A DNA stretch of 64,000 nt from Mantis religiosa (Eukaryota; Arthropoda; Insecta; Mantodea; Mantidae): the NCBI GenBank assembly GCA_030765055.1, contig CM060953.1, positions 22,825,687 to 22,889,686 on the forward strand, in the 5' to 3' direction. Both the position numbers and the translations under genes were made by a program. The notes beneath the pieces are model-generated. The model was not told the DNA's origin. It ran no database searches and worked only from the letters and a program-made list of their open reading frames with translations. Positions within the stretch are counted from its first letter, which is position 1. Each line of letters opens with the position of its first letter. Shown piece by piece: positions 21,567 to 32,964 of the stretch.

Positions 21567-21949
21567 TTATCAGTAATAAGTGAAGTTCTTCAAACAGTGA
21601 GATTAATCACAAGAGGGTTGGTTATATTTACACTATAGTTCACTTATGAAAATTATTACATTTTCGGAACCTTTGTTGTAGGCTGAGGATTGGAACAAAA
21701 GTTTCCAAAGCTTGTCGTAATTGTCATAAATGAGGTATAGTGTAAACATTACCGACCCTAAATTAATAGCCTGTTATATCTGATTGCCAACAGTTATCAT
21801 GCCTGTAATTAATTATACAACAATAATGCATAACACTTATTTTTAACTTTTTATCTCAGAGTGTTATTTGATGTCTTAAAACAAAAAGAGTGTCAAAATA
21901 TAGTTTCAAAAACTTTCAACTCTTTCTAGCTGCCAAATTAAAATACGAG

Positions 21950-23113
21950 GTGTGATCAAAAAGTTTCCGGAATGATGCCATGAATACTACACAACAGTTT
22001 GTTTTGTCTATTCTGCACTGTCATCCTCGAAGTAGTATCTTCGGGAGTTGATATACTTGTCCCAGCGCTTCTGCCACTGCTGGAAGCACCTCTAGAAGTC
22101 CTCTTCTTTCAACATGTTCAGAACCTTCTGCGACAATGGATGACATCAATGTCCTCAAAATGGTGTCCTTGGTGCCCCATTTTAAGTCACGGGAAAAGAA
22201 AAAAGTCTGCTGGTGCCAAATCTGGAGAATAGGCAGGATGGGGAACAGTATTCACCCTATTTTTATCCAAAAATTTGTGAACAGAAAGGGCTTTGTGTGC
22301 AGGCACATTGTCATGATGCAGGAACCAGTCATCTCTCCATTTCTCCCGACCATTTGCATCATATATTCTCCCTTAATCTTTGCAGCACTTGTTTGTAGAA
22401 AACTTGATTTACTGTTTGATTCTGTGGCACAAATTCCTTATGTACAATGCCTTTAATGTCAAAAAACACAATCATCATTGACTTCACTTTGGATTGAACT
22501 TGTTTGGCCTTTTTCAGATGTGGAGATGAAGGACTCTTCCATTGTGAAAATTGTAGCTTCGTTTCAGGATCATACCCATAAATCCATGTTCCATTGCCAG
22601 TAATAATTTTCTCCATAAACTGTGGATCATTTCGAAGCTGTTATGATCTGTGCAGGAAATCACACAGCTTTCTTTTTGGTCATTTGAAAGCAGGCGGGAC
22701 ACAAACTTGGCGGCAATTCTCATGTCCAAATCATCTTACAAAGTGCTTTGAATACTTCTAAAAGAGAGTCCTAATGAGTAAGAAAGTTCTCTTATTGTAA
22801 TGCACCTATCATTTATGACCATTTCCCTCACCTGATTTATATTTTCATTTGTTTTGCTGGAACAGGGTTGCCACAACGATTTGCATCTTTAACTGATGTC
22901 ACACCTCTTTTAAATTTAAAAAACCAATGAAATGCTTGAGTTTTGTCCATAACGTCCTCTTCATAAGCTGTTCTTAACATTTCATAGGCTGCTGTTGCAG
23001 TTTTAATGAGTAAAAAGCAAAATTGATGTTTGTTCTTTGTAAACTGACATTTTTGCTGTAAGGAAAAATTGCAGCGCTTGCAAAACACGTGTTCACTTCA
23101 GAGCTTATACCTC
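21950..23113 (-). mobile_element. mariner element, degenerate
   Basis: The left end is CGAGGTGTGATCAAAAAG after TA. The right end, reversed, begins CGAGGTATAAGC. The 1.16-kb length is slightly below a full 1.3-kb mariner. It encodes a broken transposase on the minus strand and sits in the intron between exons m and n. It belongs to the same family as the fragment at 16201-16465. Confidence 0.85.
22000..23080 (-). pseudogene. mariner transposase, frameshifted
   Basis: The N-terminal HTH frame (around 22840-23040) reads QFCFLLIKTATAAYEMLRTA, then DKTQAFHWFFKFKRG, matching mariner FxxFK-type heads. A middle frame (22359-22616) reads ITGNGTWIYGYDPETKLQFS, where VTGDETW is expected, so the first catalytic Asp is lost. 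The C-terminus at 22000-22100 reads CFQQWQKRWDKYI and ends FEDDSAE. Several frameshifts; inactive. Confidence 0.85.
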
Positions 23114-23638
23114 GTCACTGGAAGGTCACAGAAACTCACGTGACTTCTCATTTTTATTGGGAAGGAACGCTGCATGTACGGTATGGGTAAGAATTAAAGA
23201 AATCTCAGCATCAGCACTGTCGTGAAGCCATTCCAGAAACTTATTGATCATAACTAATATTTTATTATAAAAACCAAAAATTTTGCTTTGCCATTTATGA
23301 AACAAACAGGTAAGAATCAAGTGCTTTCTTTATTACAGCAACGTACCTGATTTTAACAGCATTAAGGTTCTGCTATCGTATGATTTATGGAGTAAAGAAT
23401 GAGAAAAGTTATAACAAATTGTCAATAAACTGGGTTTCTGTCTCTGCTTTCAAAATTAAGTTAATTTTAATTTCCTAAAGTTAAGTTCATTTTTCCTGCA
23501 GTGTTTGAAAGGTCTTTGGTCAATGAAATGTGTAAGTGCAATTTACAAATAAAAAGCAAGATTTCAAAATTAAATCCACATCAGTTACAGTGCCAAAAAT
23601 GTAATATGCACTTGCTACAAGTTTAAATCATCTCTCAC
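23114..23638. other. Intronic DNA, nothing recognised
   Basis: No repeat or ORF was recognised between the mariner and exon m. Confidence 0.45.
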
Positions 23639-23748
23639 CTTCAAAAGCATGTGGCGGCAAAAGAGATAAAGTCTCGTACAGTCTTAGGCGCACCATTGCT
23701 GCTGGTGCTTTAAGGTGCTGGCCATAGGTTTTCAAAACTGTTGATATG
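23639..23748 (-). CDS. HEATR5B: HEATR5B exon m
   Basis: 110 nt (1 + 36 codons + 1). The acceptor is GTTTTATAG and the donor GTGAGAG. It encodes ISTVLKTYGQHLKAPAAMVR, then LRLYETLSLLPPHAFE. Human has [20 protein letters not shown]. Confidence 0.93.
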
Positions 23749-24786
23749 CTATAAAACAAAAAATTATTTATAGTTTCTAAGTGTTCACCACTTCAATCAC
23801 TATAATAATTAGAGGATTTACACCTTTAAAATGTTGATTCTTTTATGTTTTCCTTTTAATTTATTTGAAATCTCTAAATACAAAAATGTTTTCCACCCTT
23901 CCCACCTAAATATTGATGTATCTATATCATATTACATTTACAATATATATTGGCAAACAACACATGGAAATAAATAAACTTCAAACTTAGGTGGTTTGGG
24001 TTTCAATGGCAAGAAACCTTACAGCATAAGAACATAAATTATAAGAATTATAATGGGCGATACCATTATTATTGCAAACTCCTCATTTGCAAATTGCAAA
24101 CTACTAACTGCCAGACCAACCACTGTGTTATTGTAGCAATGCCATGATGACTGATGATGGTGATGATGATGACAACAATGACGGTGACAATGATGATGAT
24201 AATTTATACATGATTTTTTAAATTTCACTATAAAAATTATACTGTCTTATAACTTTATTGTTCTTTTATATCATGCTAAATGCCTAAATTTTGTTCAGGA
24301 AAAAGAAGGATCATCCTGCATTTTGAATTACACTGCATTCTGAGAAAGACAAATATATACGAAGATTATACGTAATATAATTTAAATCTGTTTTAATTGC
24401 TTATTTGAAATTGCTAAATTGAAATATGAGGTATAAATAGTAGAGGTAGTATTACATTTATGATTCAGCATTTTCTTAGTTAGTCAGGAAGGGTTTACTA
24501 AAGCTGTTAAATGATGTCTTAAGTTCAAAGAAACATAAAAATTATTTTTGGCAAAAGCCTATACATTAAATAGGACAAATGCAAAATGATGAATGCTTAT
24601 AACGGAATGAAAACAAAACTTGCATTGTTCTTGTGCATGTATAGCTGTGTTCACGATATATGAATGCAAAATGCAGGCAAATTTAAAACCGAGAAACATT
24701 CAATTAGGATTTCAATGTATTATATTTATCAACAATATGCTTTTTTATATACTTCAGTATTTTATGCTTTTAATTTTGCTACATAC
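23749..24786. other. Intron between exons l and m
   Basis: It contains a GAT/GAC-rich imperfect microsatellite at about 24145-24205. Otherwise it is AT-rich with no recognised repeat or frame. Confidence 0.6.
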
Positions 24787-24920
24787 TTTGTAAGCATTGC
24801 AAGTGCTGATTCTATTGGTGTAAGTAGGCGCCTGATTATGTCATCTGTTACCAATTCCGGACAATTTTGTATAAAGCTGTGCATGGCTGATAATGCTCCC
24901 GCTCGCCCCTCTAGTGTTAC
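24787..24920 (-). CDS. HEATR5B: HEATR5B exon l
   Basis: 134 nt, phase 0 to phase 2. The acceptor is GTTTGCAG and the donor GTATGTAG. It encodes VTLEGRAGALSAMHSFIQNC, then PELVTDDIIRRLLTPIESAL and AMLT. The upstream intron (24921-29155) holds the Harbinger/piggyBac/PLE nest. Confidence 0.95.
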
Positions 24921-25624
24921 CTGCAAACAAATATAATTTACCAATTTTAGCAAACTGAGAAAAGCTAAAAAGCATACATGCTTGGAGGTTGTTTGTCCAG
25001 TAATATATCTGCATATGCATGAAGACATGTAGTGTCATTAAAACATGTGATAATCCATTTATATGATTTCTCCAGCAAGGAAACTGACAGTTGCTGAACG
25101 GAGATACACTAAAATCCTTACTTCATAAACAGGCAACATCTCTCTCATTGCTTTGTCTAACAAAATCAGTCCTATTACTTTTCTAGCGTTTTTCACACAC
25201 CACATCATATTTTTAGGGCATAGTAAAACATTTCACATGATCGCTACTAAATTTGAAGCTTCAGCTTCAGTATTACACAAGAAACACCTTACATTAGCTT
25301 TAACATAAACTAGATGCAATTAGCACCAGTTTGGAGTGATTGCTTTGAAAACCTTACAATAAACTAGCTCAACAAATCAAAGTGCATAGTCAATTTTGGC
25401 TTTAAATAAACCTGAGCTTTATGTAAAATGCTTCATAATGACCTGAAACTGAAAAGTGATATGCATTAATTATTAGGAAAGTAACAGAACCCATTTGGTT
25501 TAATGAAACAATGAGAGATGCTCCCTGTTTGTGAGGTAGGGATTTTAGTGTACCACTACCAGCATTATTTTATCAGCAACTCTCGGTTCTCTTGAGAAGT
25601 AGACAGAGCCTAATAATGGGTTAC
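24921..25624. other. Intronic DNA upstream of exon l
   Basis: AT-rich; nothing recognised before the Harbinger-like element begins. Confidence 0.45.
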
Positions 25625-25813
25625 TATGGGCCGTATTCATAGTCAGACTTGGTCTGGATCACTTTGCTACTTCCGTTGGACCAACGGTGGACCAGTGATT
25701 TTCTTATTCATAAACCAGGATTAGTGATAGTCCGGGGACCAAACACGTTGGTCCAGCTGAAATTTTGGTCTGCCTCTGAGGGGTAGATTAAAGGTGGACT
25801 ATTTTTGCAAAAT

Positions 25814-25970
25814 GGATGACTATGAAGTGATTAATGTAGCTGCGGTGCGCAGAATTCATGAAATAAGATGACGAAAGAAAACTCATCTGCCAAGAATAGA
25901 AATTATTGCGAAATATGATGACCTAAACTTCAAAAGCAGATACAGGTTTAGTAAAGTGAATGCTTTATGC
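25814..25970 (+). pseudogene. Harbinger (HARBI1-like) transposase N-terminal remnant
   Basis: It starts MDDYEVINVAAVRRIHEIR, then has a stop, then KKTHLPRIEIIAKYDDLNF and KSRYRFSK. The pattern D(D/E)xxFKxRYRFSK is characteristic of HARBI1-type proteins just before the HTH. One in-frame stop is present and there is no DDE domain. Confidence 0.6.
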
Positions 25971-26134
25971 TAACAGTTTATCTATTGAAACTCTTTGAAC
26001 AGATAAATAGCTACTGCATGACCATAGCACATTTGTTTTATGTATAAAAAGTGCTGAAATTAATGGGTTGCTGTAATTAAAATGAAATTCCATATTAACT
26101 TTACTTAATATAAAATGCCAGAAATGCACATTAA

Positions 26135-27701
26135 CCCTTTCACCGATATGGACGTCATATGACGTCCAAGTTAAAATGCTCCAAACCGATATGGACGTGT
26201 ATAGACGTCCTGCGCATACATGCATTTAATGCTCATTTAACGCCAATTATTTTAATCTTTCTATTTTACAATAAATTTAAATTAGTTCTATAAGGGATGT
26301 AAACGTACCCTTAAAGAGATTTAACTGTATTGGAACACCACAGTGAAGCGAAATAATTATTAATATTTAGATGAGTCGTATTTATTACACATCTGCTTCA
26401 CAAGCAGATGTGTAATAAATACGACTCATCTAAATATTAATAAGTACCCTTAAAGGTTTCTTTTTGAATTGTATACCTCCAAACTTGGATAAACACCCAA
26501 GAGCACATCTGCAGATTCACACCAAATAATATTGGTTTCCTTGCGAACTTCTTCTTCGCAACACACTACACATTTTCGAAATGGTTACAACTTTTTTGGT
26601 TTGGGTGTTATCCTTTTAGGAAAGTGTTTTCTCAAGTATGAGGGGTGATGTCGTGGTGAATCAGTATAAAGAAACGTCTGAGTATTATAATACTCAATTA
26701 GGTTACGAGCTATTTATATGCGCAAGTACAGGTAGGTGAATGTCTTGCGTGAATTTACAGCTCTGAAAATTACTAAACAATTGTGCATGGTTACATCCAG
26801 TGGCATAAAAATACATTTTTTACCATTTAACTGTTTTTCGTAAAGAGGGATAGCTAGTAATAGCTGCTCCGCATCACCCATACTTGACCCGCCATTTCCC
26901 CAAACAATGGAGTAGCTAACATGTCATCTGTAGACCAGTACATGTCACTGCTACCTATATCCTAAACATCTCCTTCAGAATCGCACAGCAAATCTTCCAG
27001 ATTTTCTACAGTAATATCAGAAGCCTGTATACATCATACGCAAGCTAATTTATTTGCTACATTACCGGGATAATGGCTAACATTGAAATTTAACAATTTC
27101 AAATGTGTCATTCATTTAGCTCTTGATAGCTATAAGAAATCTCTCTGAATACAGAGAGAGTATAAATAGCTAAAATACTGAGCGAAAACAGCTGCATAAG
27201 GCTACCAGAAACCTTGGTTGAGAAACACTGTAGTAACAGATGCTGACAGAGAGTTTTCTTTCCAGCGTGTGAGTGTAACGCATCACATACTTGTATGATT
27301 ATCGCCTGTTATAGCATAATTAAATTAAAATCTAAAACCTTGAACCGGAGAAGTCGCTTGCGTAGCTATACATACATTCGTTTGTATATACACAAAACAA
27401 AATTATTGAAATATTAGGCGCGCCTGGCGCAAAGAATGGCTTTTGCTACAGTGAAACAAAGTAGTGAAATTTCAAAGATTTATTAATGTAGTCTCTACTT
27501 TTTTGTTACTGTAGATGTATACTGCCTTTAATGGGTTTTAAACCAGTTTTTGTTTCGTTTAAATAAGTTAATAACTACGGAAGATACAGAATTGTATTTA
27601 CGATGCATTTTTACAGCATTTAACAATTTAAATGTCTTGTTCTGTTTATTGGGTATCCGTTTCTGGCCCCTGAAGGGTTTGAATGGCCATCGGCAAAGCG
27701 G
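26135..27701 (-). mobile_element. piggyBac-like element inside the Harbinger
   Basis: It is flanked by TTAA at 26131-26134 and 27702-27705. The termini are CCCTTTCACCGATATGG and, reversed, CCGCTTTGCCGATGGCC. On the minus strand, 26460-26650 encodes a decayed C-terminus: DSPRHHPSYLRKHFPKRITP, then KCVVCCEEEVRKETNIIWCE. The latter is the cysteine-rich end typical of piggyBac transposases. Near 27000 a fragment reads ITVENLEDLLCDSEGD, acidic as in the N-terminus. The DDD core is missing. Confidence 0.75.
26317..26443 (-). mobile_element. Penelope-like minimal inverted copy (F1) inside the piggyBac
   Basis: It is flanked by the 12-bp duplication GTACCCTTAAAG (26305-26316 and 26444-26455). It has the same near-palindrome of GTATTTATTACACATCTG and tail (reversed) TTCGCTTCACTGTGGTGTTC as the copy at 3813-3940. 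It is the innermost of three nested elements. Confidence 0.88.
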
Positions 27702-28396
27702 TTAAATAGGTATAACAAAATAAAGACTGTTTTATTTTGTGAACATTCGCCTTTACATGTGCCTCTCTACTGCATTGCTCCTTTAAAGGAAGAATACTTT
27801 TCTTTTCCTCCAAAAACTGCAGAAAACTGTATTTTTCTCCTCCTTTCTCATACTGACATTTGTTGTATAATGTCCACCATTTAGCAAACTAAAGAAAACA
27901 AACACTTTTTTCTCTTCCTCAGACCAAATGACTGCACGCTTTTTCATTAACTCCAAGTTCACAGAACAGCAAACTTCTTACTGAACATTATCAACCATCA
28001 AAATGATTAAGAAACAGCTGTGAAACTACCACAGAAATGTATAAACTTGTAGGTAACTGTGGTTTGTTTAGCACTCTATGGGACTTGCGCATGCGTAAAA
28101 GAACCTTTCTATTTTGTATAACATTTGCTCTGTACTGGTCCATGGCCTTACTTTGTCTGAGGCTTTTTATCATCTATGAATACCAAAAAGTAAAACCACT
28201 TTCAGTCCAGACCAAGTTATTCGGAAGATAGTCTAGACCAAAGTGATAACTATGAATATGGCCCTATATGTTTTAATGACTATCTCCTTATGCCATGAAC
28301 CCCATAACCCCTCTTTCTTTTACTACAAGAATCACTTTTATTCACTACTGTAATTCCTCAGAGCTAGTTGGCAGCAGAGTAAACAGAAAGGAACTT

Positions 28397-28883
28397 ATTA
28401 AATTTTAGATGAGTCGCATTTTTTACACATCTGCTTCACTTTCGTACCTATTTTGAGGACATGTTTCGCAAATCTTCGTTTGCATCTACGGCTCTTGTGC
28501 GACTGACGCTAGATCCAGCGGTGTGGGTAATTCTGGGGCTGTTGCTGCCATCTGTTGATTTAGTGATGAACTGAAATGTGGGATTCTCTTCTAGCGGGAT
28601 TTCAAAGTTCATTAGTTGGTTTTTATGTTTTTCTATGTATATCCCTTCCCATATGACGAGTTCATCACTAAATCAACAGATGGCAGCAACAGCCCCAGAA
28701 TTACCCACACCGCTGGATCTAGCGTCAGTCGCACAAGAGCCGTAGATGCAAACGAAGATTTGCGAAACATGTCCTCAAAATAGGTACGAAAGTGAAGCAG
28801 ATGTGTAAAAAATGCGACTCATCTAAAATTTAATAATTTTTCGCTTCACTGTGGTGTTCCAATACAGTTGAATCTCGATATAT
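28397..28883 (+). mobile_element. Penelope-like element (F1), double-arm non-coding copy
   Basis: It is flanked by AGAAAGGAACTT at 28385-28396 and 28884-28895. The inverted left arm (28397-28660) meets the shorter direct right arm at TTCATCACTAAATCAACAG. Only the extreme C-terminal coding and 3' sequence of F1 is present. Near-identity to 18072 and 6951 suggests recent activity. Confidence 0.9.
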
Positions 28884-29155
28884 AGAAAGGAACTTGTTCT
28901 TAACTGGCTAAACTGAACTGTTTAACAACAAAGCAAATTAGTAAAAGTTGCTGTGAAACAAAAGAAAGTATGTATAAGCTTCATTAAACTAAAAACTGAA
29001 GTATAAGTGAAATATCCACTAGAAGCCAAAAAGCATTAAAATTGTATTTAACTAGCAGTTATTATAATAGTATTTGAACTGGAAGTTTCTTTGTAAAACT
29101 GAAGACAATGTACAAAACAGCTTATTAACCACATGATATTGCAATGATTACTTAC

Positions 29156-29274
29156 TTGCCAAGTAAATGCATCACCTCTTGCTTTCTCTGATTCCAGTTC
29201 CTTATTTGAACGAGGGAAAGAATTTCTCCACAAAAGCAGCATTCTGGGCAGTAATCCTCGTACCACAGGAACAC
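29156..29274 (-). CDS. HEATR5B: HEATR5B exon k
   Basis: 119 nt (2 + 39 codons), ending in phase 0 at GTAAGTAAT. It encodes VPVVRGLLPRMLLLWRNSFP, then RSNKELESEKARGDAFTWQ. The human sequence MLLLWRNVFPRS and EKARGDSFTWQ is nearly identical. It is separated from exon j by a 180-bp intron without insertions. Confidence 0.96.
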
Positions 29275-29454
29275 CTACAGTAAAGTTAAGACAAGCTTAA
29301 AAAATACACATCACATATCACAGGGATTTTGTTTTGAGAGGTTTTTAAACTGGTGAACATTTGCACATCTATTCTCTTTGCTAAATGTTTTAAAAGACAT
29401 AGCACAGTCTTTTGCTTTCTAACACTTCTGTCTTAATCTGGTGCACAGTCTTAC

Positions 29455-29566
29455 CTAATGTCATTATAGCACCAATCAGTAGCCATCCTGCTTGAGTTCT
29501 ATTAAGTGACAACCTGCTGTTCTGACTTGCACTACGAAGCAATTCCTCTGCTGTGTTAAATATTAC
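29455..29566 (-). CDS. HEATR5B: HEATR5B exon j
   Basis: 112 nt, phase 0 to phase 1. The acceptor is TTTACAG and the donor GTAAGAC. It encodes VIFNTAEELLRSASQNSRLS, then LNRTQAGWLLIGAIMTL. Human has [20 protein letters not shown]. Confidence 0.95.
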
Positions 29567-29777
29567 CTGTAAAAATGTAACAGATTCATGAAAGCTAAGT
29601 TATTTAAGTCTGAAAAATCATTTCATTTGCCACTCACAGTGAAATTTAAGACATAAATATAATGTAAGCATAGAAGCCTATTTTATATTATCCCAATATG
29701 CACTCTCATGTTGGCTGCTGACGTACGCAATTTCAATTGAGCACAGAAAATTGTAAGCTCCAAGATTTGATGTGTTT

Positions 29778-30045
29778 ACAATTCCTTTCCTGGAACTGTT
29801 GAAAACAGTGTTGTTGTAATAAATTAAATTTAAAGGGAGTCGATTAATGACACTAAACAAACTTACTTTTGAAATTTTCCTGGAACATGTTTCAGAGACT
29901 TTGCCTCCATCGTCAACTAGACTGAGAACCAGTCGATGTCCGGTTGATGATGGAGGCAAAGTCTCTGAAATATGTTCCGGGAAAATTTCAAAAGTGTTGT
30001 TTAGTGTCATTAATCGACTCCCTTTAAATTTAATTTCATGTGTAT
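29778..30045. mobile_element. Penelope-like element (F2), double-arm 3' copy
   Basis: It is an inverted pair centred near 29922-29935. The left arm holds TTTGCCTCCATCGTCAACTA and the right arm GTTGATGATGGAGGCAAAGT, with the AAATTTAAAGGGAGTCGATT tail in both. The long tail is on the left, so the element points to the minus strand. I could not confirm a target duplication. Confidence 0.75.
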
Positions 30046-30489
30046 GTTTGCATCAAGCAGTAGAAATAGTCAATTACAGAATAATTCTCCGAACACCTCT
30101 TAATGCAATCATACTGTCATCTCATATATTTTCCAGTATCAGGTGCTGCTCACTACTTTACTGTTTTAGATCACAGGCCAAAAATCATTGAAAACCATAA
30201 AAATTACAGCAAAATAAAATCTGTTGATAGTACTTTTTGTTTAACATCCTGAAAATGAGTATCTCTTGTCATTTTGATACAACCACATAACCTGTTTTGT
30301 CATGCGTACTGTTAGTGGTAATTTCATGGGCTACCATATTAACTCAGCTGTTTCACTCTCTCTTGCAACTGGCTGCTGTTTATGTTTCCATTTTTGGTTG
30401 TAAGTGAAACACTGAACTAATAAGGGAACTATCACTATGCTCATACCTGTATTCACTTGAGAGTTTGATGACATTTCTCTGCTCAATGT

Positions 30490-30777
30490 GGGGCTGTGAG
30501 AATGTTACATGGATCAGACGTATGGGGAGTAGATGAAGCTTGGAGAGACACTGATAGAGTGCATAGATCTTTTTGTAAATATATATTGGGATTACCGATA
30601 GCATCACCTAATGGGGCAGCACAATTGGAACTAGGCAGGCATTCTACTAAAATTAAAATCTTGTCAAGGGCAATGAAATATTTATACAGAATTGCTAACT
30701 TGGAAGATGGCAATATTATTAAAGAATGTTTTCATATTCAAAGGAGAAGTAACTGGGGGGGGGTCTTGGACACATAA
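30490..30777 (+). pseudogene. Non-LTR retrotransposon (LINE) RT C-terminal fragment
   Basis: The frame reads DVWGVDEAWRDTDRVHRSFC, then KYILGLPIASPNGAAQLELG and IKILSRAMKYLYRIANLED. Arthropod LINE polyproteins have E(V/I)WG...VH.RFCKK.LG.P in the thumb region. It is truncated on both sides. Confidence 0.7.
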
Positions 30778-31739
30778 AATGAATGACGTGTTGAAGCATG
30801 TAACCGCAGTATCAGGCAGCGATTAGGAGGCGGCGAATTAATCGAAGTCAAATAATTAAAAGAACATGAATTAATAGAAATGCTTTGCTAAACTAATATA
30901 ACAATCTTGTTATAATAATATGAAATTAGAATGATTAAAAAATCAGTTGACTTAAGGAATAAGAAGGGAAGAATATAATTTAATATAACATATATACTAG
31001 CATCCAGGCAAAAAGAGAAAATATTCTTGTAAAAATCTGTACATGTCACAGAGACAGGAAAGAAGGACTGTTACCTTCTTTGTGCTAGTAAAAGTTCAAT
31101 GTCTGAGACTATTGTATTCTTTCAACTAGGAATGTTTTGGGACAAAGGACTTTCAAAATGCAGTTGAGCATGAACGCTAGAGATTTACTTCACTGATTTG
31201 GTAACAATGATACTGTTACAAACAACTCAGGGTAGGCATTCCCCAACTCAGGGTGGGCGGAACGTCAGTGAGTCATATGAGTTTTGCAAACCAATGCAAA
31301 AATTTGCAATAAAATGAGAAACCTATAATAATGTAACATTTGAGAAGAGTGAGCTAGTTTGGTCACGTGATAAAGTTAGAGAGGAGATCAGAATAAGGTT
31401 CGAACTGAATCGTGAAGTAAGAAAAACTTTACTTACAAGTTGATACTACGACAGGAAGAACGTGTTCATGTGCATTAAGAAGAGAAGTGAAGATTTCGAA
31501 GTCTGAAAGGTGGTCACCGATCCAAGTCAATAAACATAGATTCAACAATTAAACCAAATAATTCTACAACAAACAAAGTATTATTAATACGACTGAGTAG
31601 ACAACAACCACAAAAATCCATTTCCTACAACCATTCACCTGAGGATAACAGAACTCATAGCTCCAATTAAGCTCCAATTAGAACCCAACTAATTTAACAA
31701 TGGTATGCGTGTTTGTCGCAAGCAGATAGGTATGGGTCA

Positions 31740-32145
31740 CTCTTGGATAAATGCATAGTATGCGTACAGAGACTTCTGGAAAGAAGTTAAGATTAGAGGA
31801 TATTGACAGACAAGATATTTTTGCCAGTACAAGTGACAAAAGCTCACTGAGGTTATACAGAGAAATAAAAACAACCTGGGGGAGGGAAGGATATATAGAT
31901 ATATGTAATAAGTTACAGCTAGATAAATGTCCATTGTGTGGAGAACAGAATGTAGATTTCCATGTATATTATATTGTAGTCAAACAAAGATATGCAGAGA
32001 GCAGACCTGGCTACGTAAATGGGACAATTTGGGGCGCAAAGTAGTAATTAGAAAAATTTTGTCAGTAAAAGGGGAAAAGAACAGGAGAAATATAGGGAAT
32101 TATTTAGGGAAAGTTAGAGAGATGGCTAAGAACAATTAAGAAAAA
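31740..32145 (+). pseudogene. LINE C-terminal zinc-knuckle-like fragment
   Basis: It reads LRLYREIKTTWGREGYIDIC, then CPLCGEQNVDFHVYYIVVKQ and, in another frame, RKILSVKGEKNRRNIGNYLG. The CPxCG...H pattern with a downstream RKIL...NIG segment is a common LINE ending. It is probably the same element as 30490-30777 with the intervening part lost or decayed. Confidence 0.6.
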
Positions 32146-32837
32146 ATGTAGAGTAGGATAGGTGAAATGGCAAAATGTGTAAAAAAGTGTAGAGGGCCTC
32201 CAATACACAAAAACTAAGGTTATGCGTATGGGGACCAAATTATTATTCAATGGCAAGCAACATGGTAGGATTTTCAGGATTTAGGAATATATGGCATTTT
32301 CCAGTATGGATTTTATAACTGTAATTTTGTTTTTGTATTTCCATTTGATGTTGTAAAAGGAAAGATAAAAAATAAATTACAAAAATTACAGGGACTGTGT
32401 GCCAAAAATCGGGTGCAGAGTATAGCTGGAAGTACCTGAAAATGAATCCAGAATACGTAGAAACATACAGGCATAACAACACTGCATTGCACCCTGCAGA
32501 CAGCAGTCTTACAAGGCATATGTAAGGTGCGCTGACACAGAGCTTACAAGGGATGTCCAGCAGCTACTTGCAAGTGGTTGCACGTGGAACTTTCCAGGCT
32601 TCAGTTCTGGGCATTGTGGTTCTCCTCTGCAGCAGGTTTTTGGTTCACTGGCCCCATATAGAGCACAGATGATGCCATCAAACTCTCAAGTGAATACAGG
32701 TATGAGCGTAGTGATAGTTTCCTTGTAAGTATTTCTTGAGCTCTACATTGTTATGTTTATGCTTAATTTTTACTATGAATGGCCTCTAACTCATGATCAC
32801 TTATATATATTTCATTGTATACAATAATATGACTGAC

Positions 32838-32964
32838 CTTGCCCTTAGTGTGAGGTACGCCAAGAGGAGAAAGCCGCACCCCTCCTAATACTGCAGCTAA
32901 TGCACCACTATAACCAGATATTGCTTCTGGTGATGTTCTCATATTCTCTATGCCTTCCACACAT
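32838..32964 (-). CDS. HEATR5B: HEATR5B exon i
   Basis: 127 nt. Its first base completes an Arg codon and it ends in phase 0 before GTCAGTC. It encodes CVEGIENMRTSPEAISGYSG, then ALAAVLGGVRLSPLGVPHTK and GK. Human has [20 protein letters not shown] and PLGIPHAKGK. Confidence 0.95.

Larger units (their letters stand above)
25628..28264 (+). mobile_element. PIF/Harbinger-like element, host of a nested piggyBac
   Basis: The left end is GGGCCGTATTCATAGTCAGA and the right end, reversed, is AGGGCCATATTCATAGTTAT, with TAT on both sides (25625-25627 and 28265-28267). A short frame at 25814-25970 resembles a Harbinger transposase N-terminus. The interior is mostly occupied by a piggyBac insertion (26135-27701). 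Removing that leaves about 1.07 kb, so the catalytic part is deleted. Confidence 0.65.
30420..32735 (+). mobile_element. Composite of LINE fragments bounded by about 50-bp inverted repeats
   Basis: The left boundary AACTATCACTATGCTCATAC, then CTGTATTCACTTGAGAGTTT, reappears inverted at 32675-32730 (AAACTCTCAAGTGAATACAG). Between them are two non-LTR coding fragments. No clear target duplication was found. It may be a DNA element that captured LINE sequence or two opposed copies of an unknown repeat. Confidence 0.5.
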
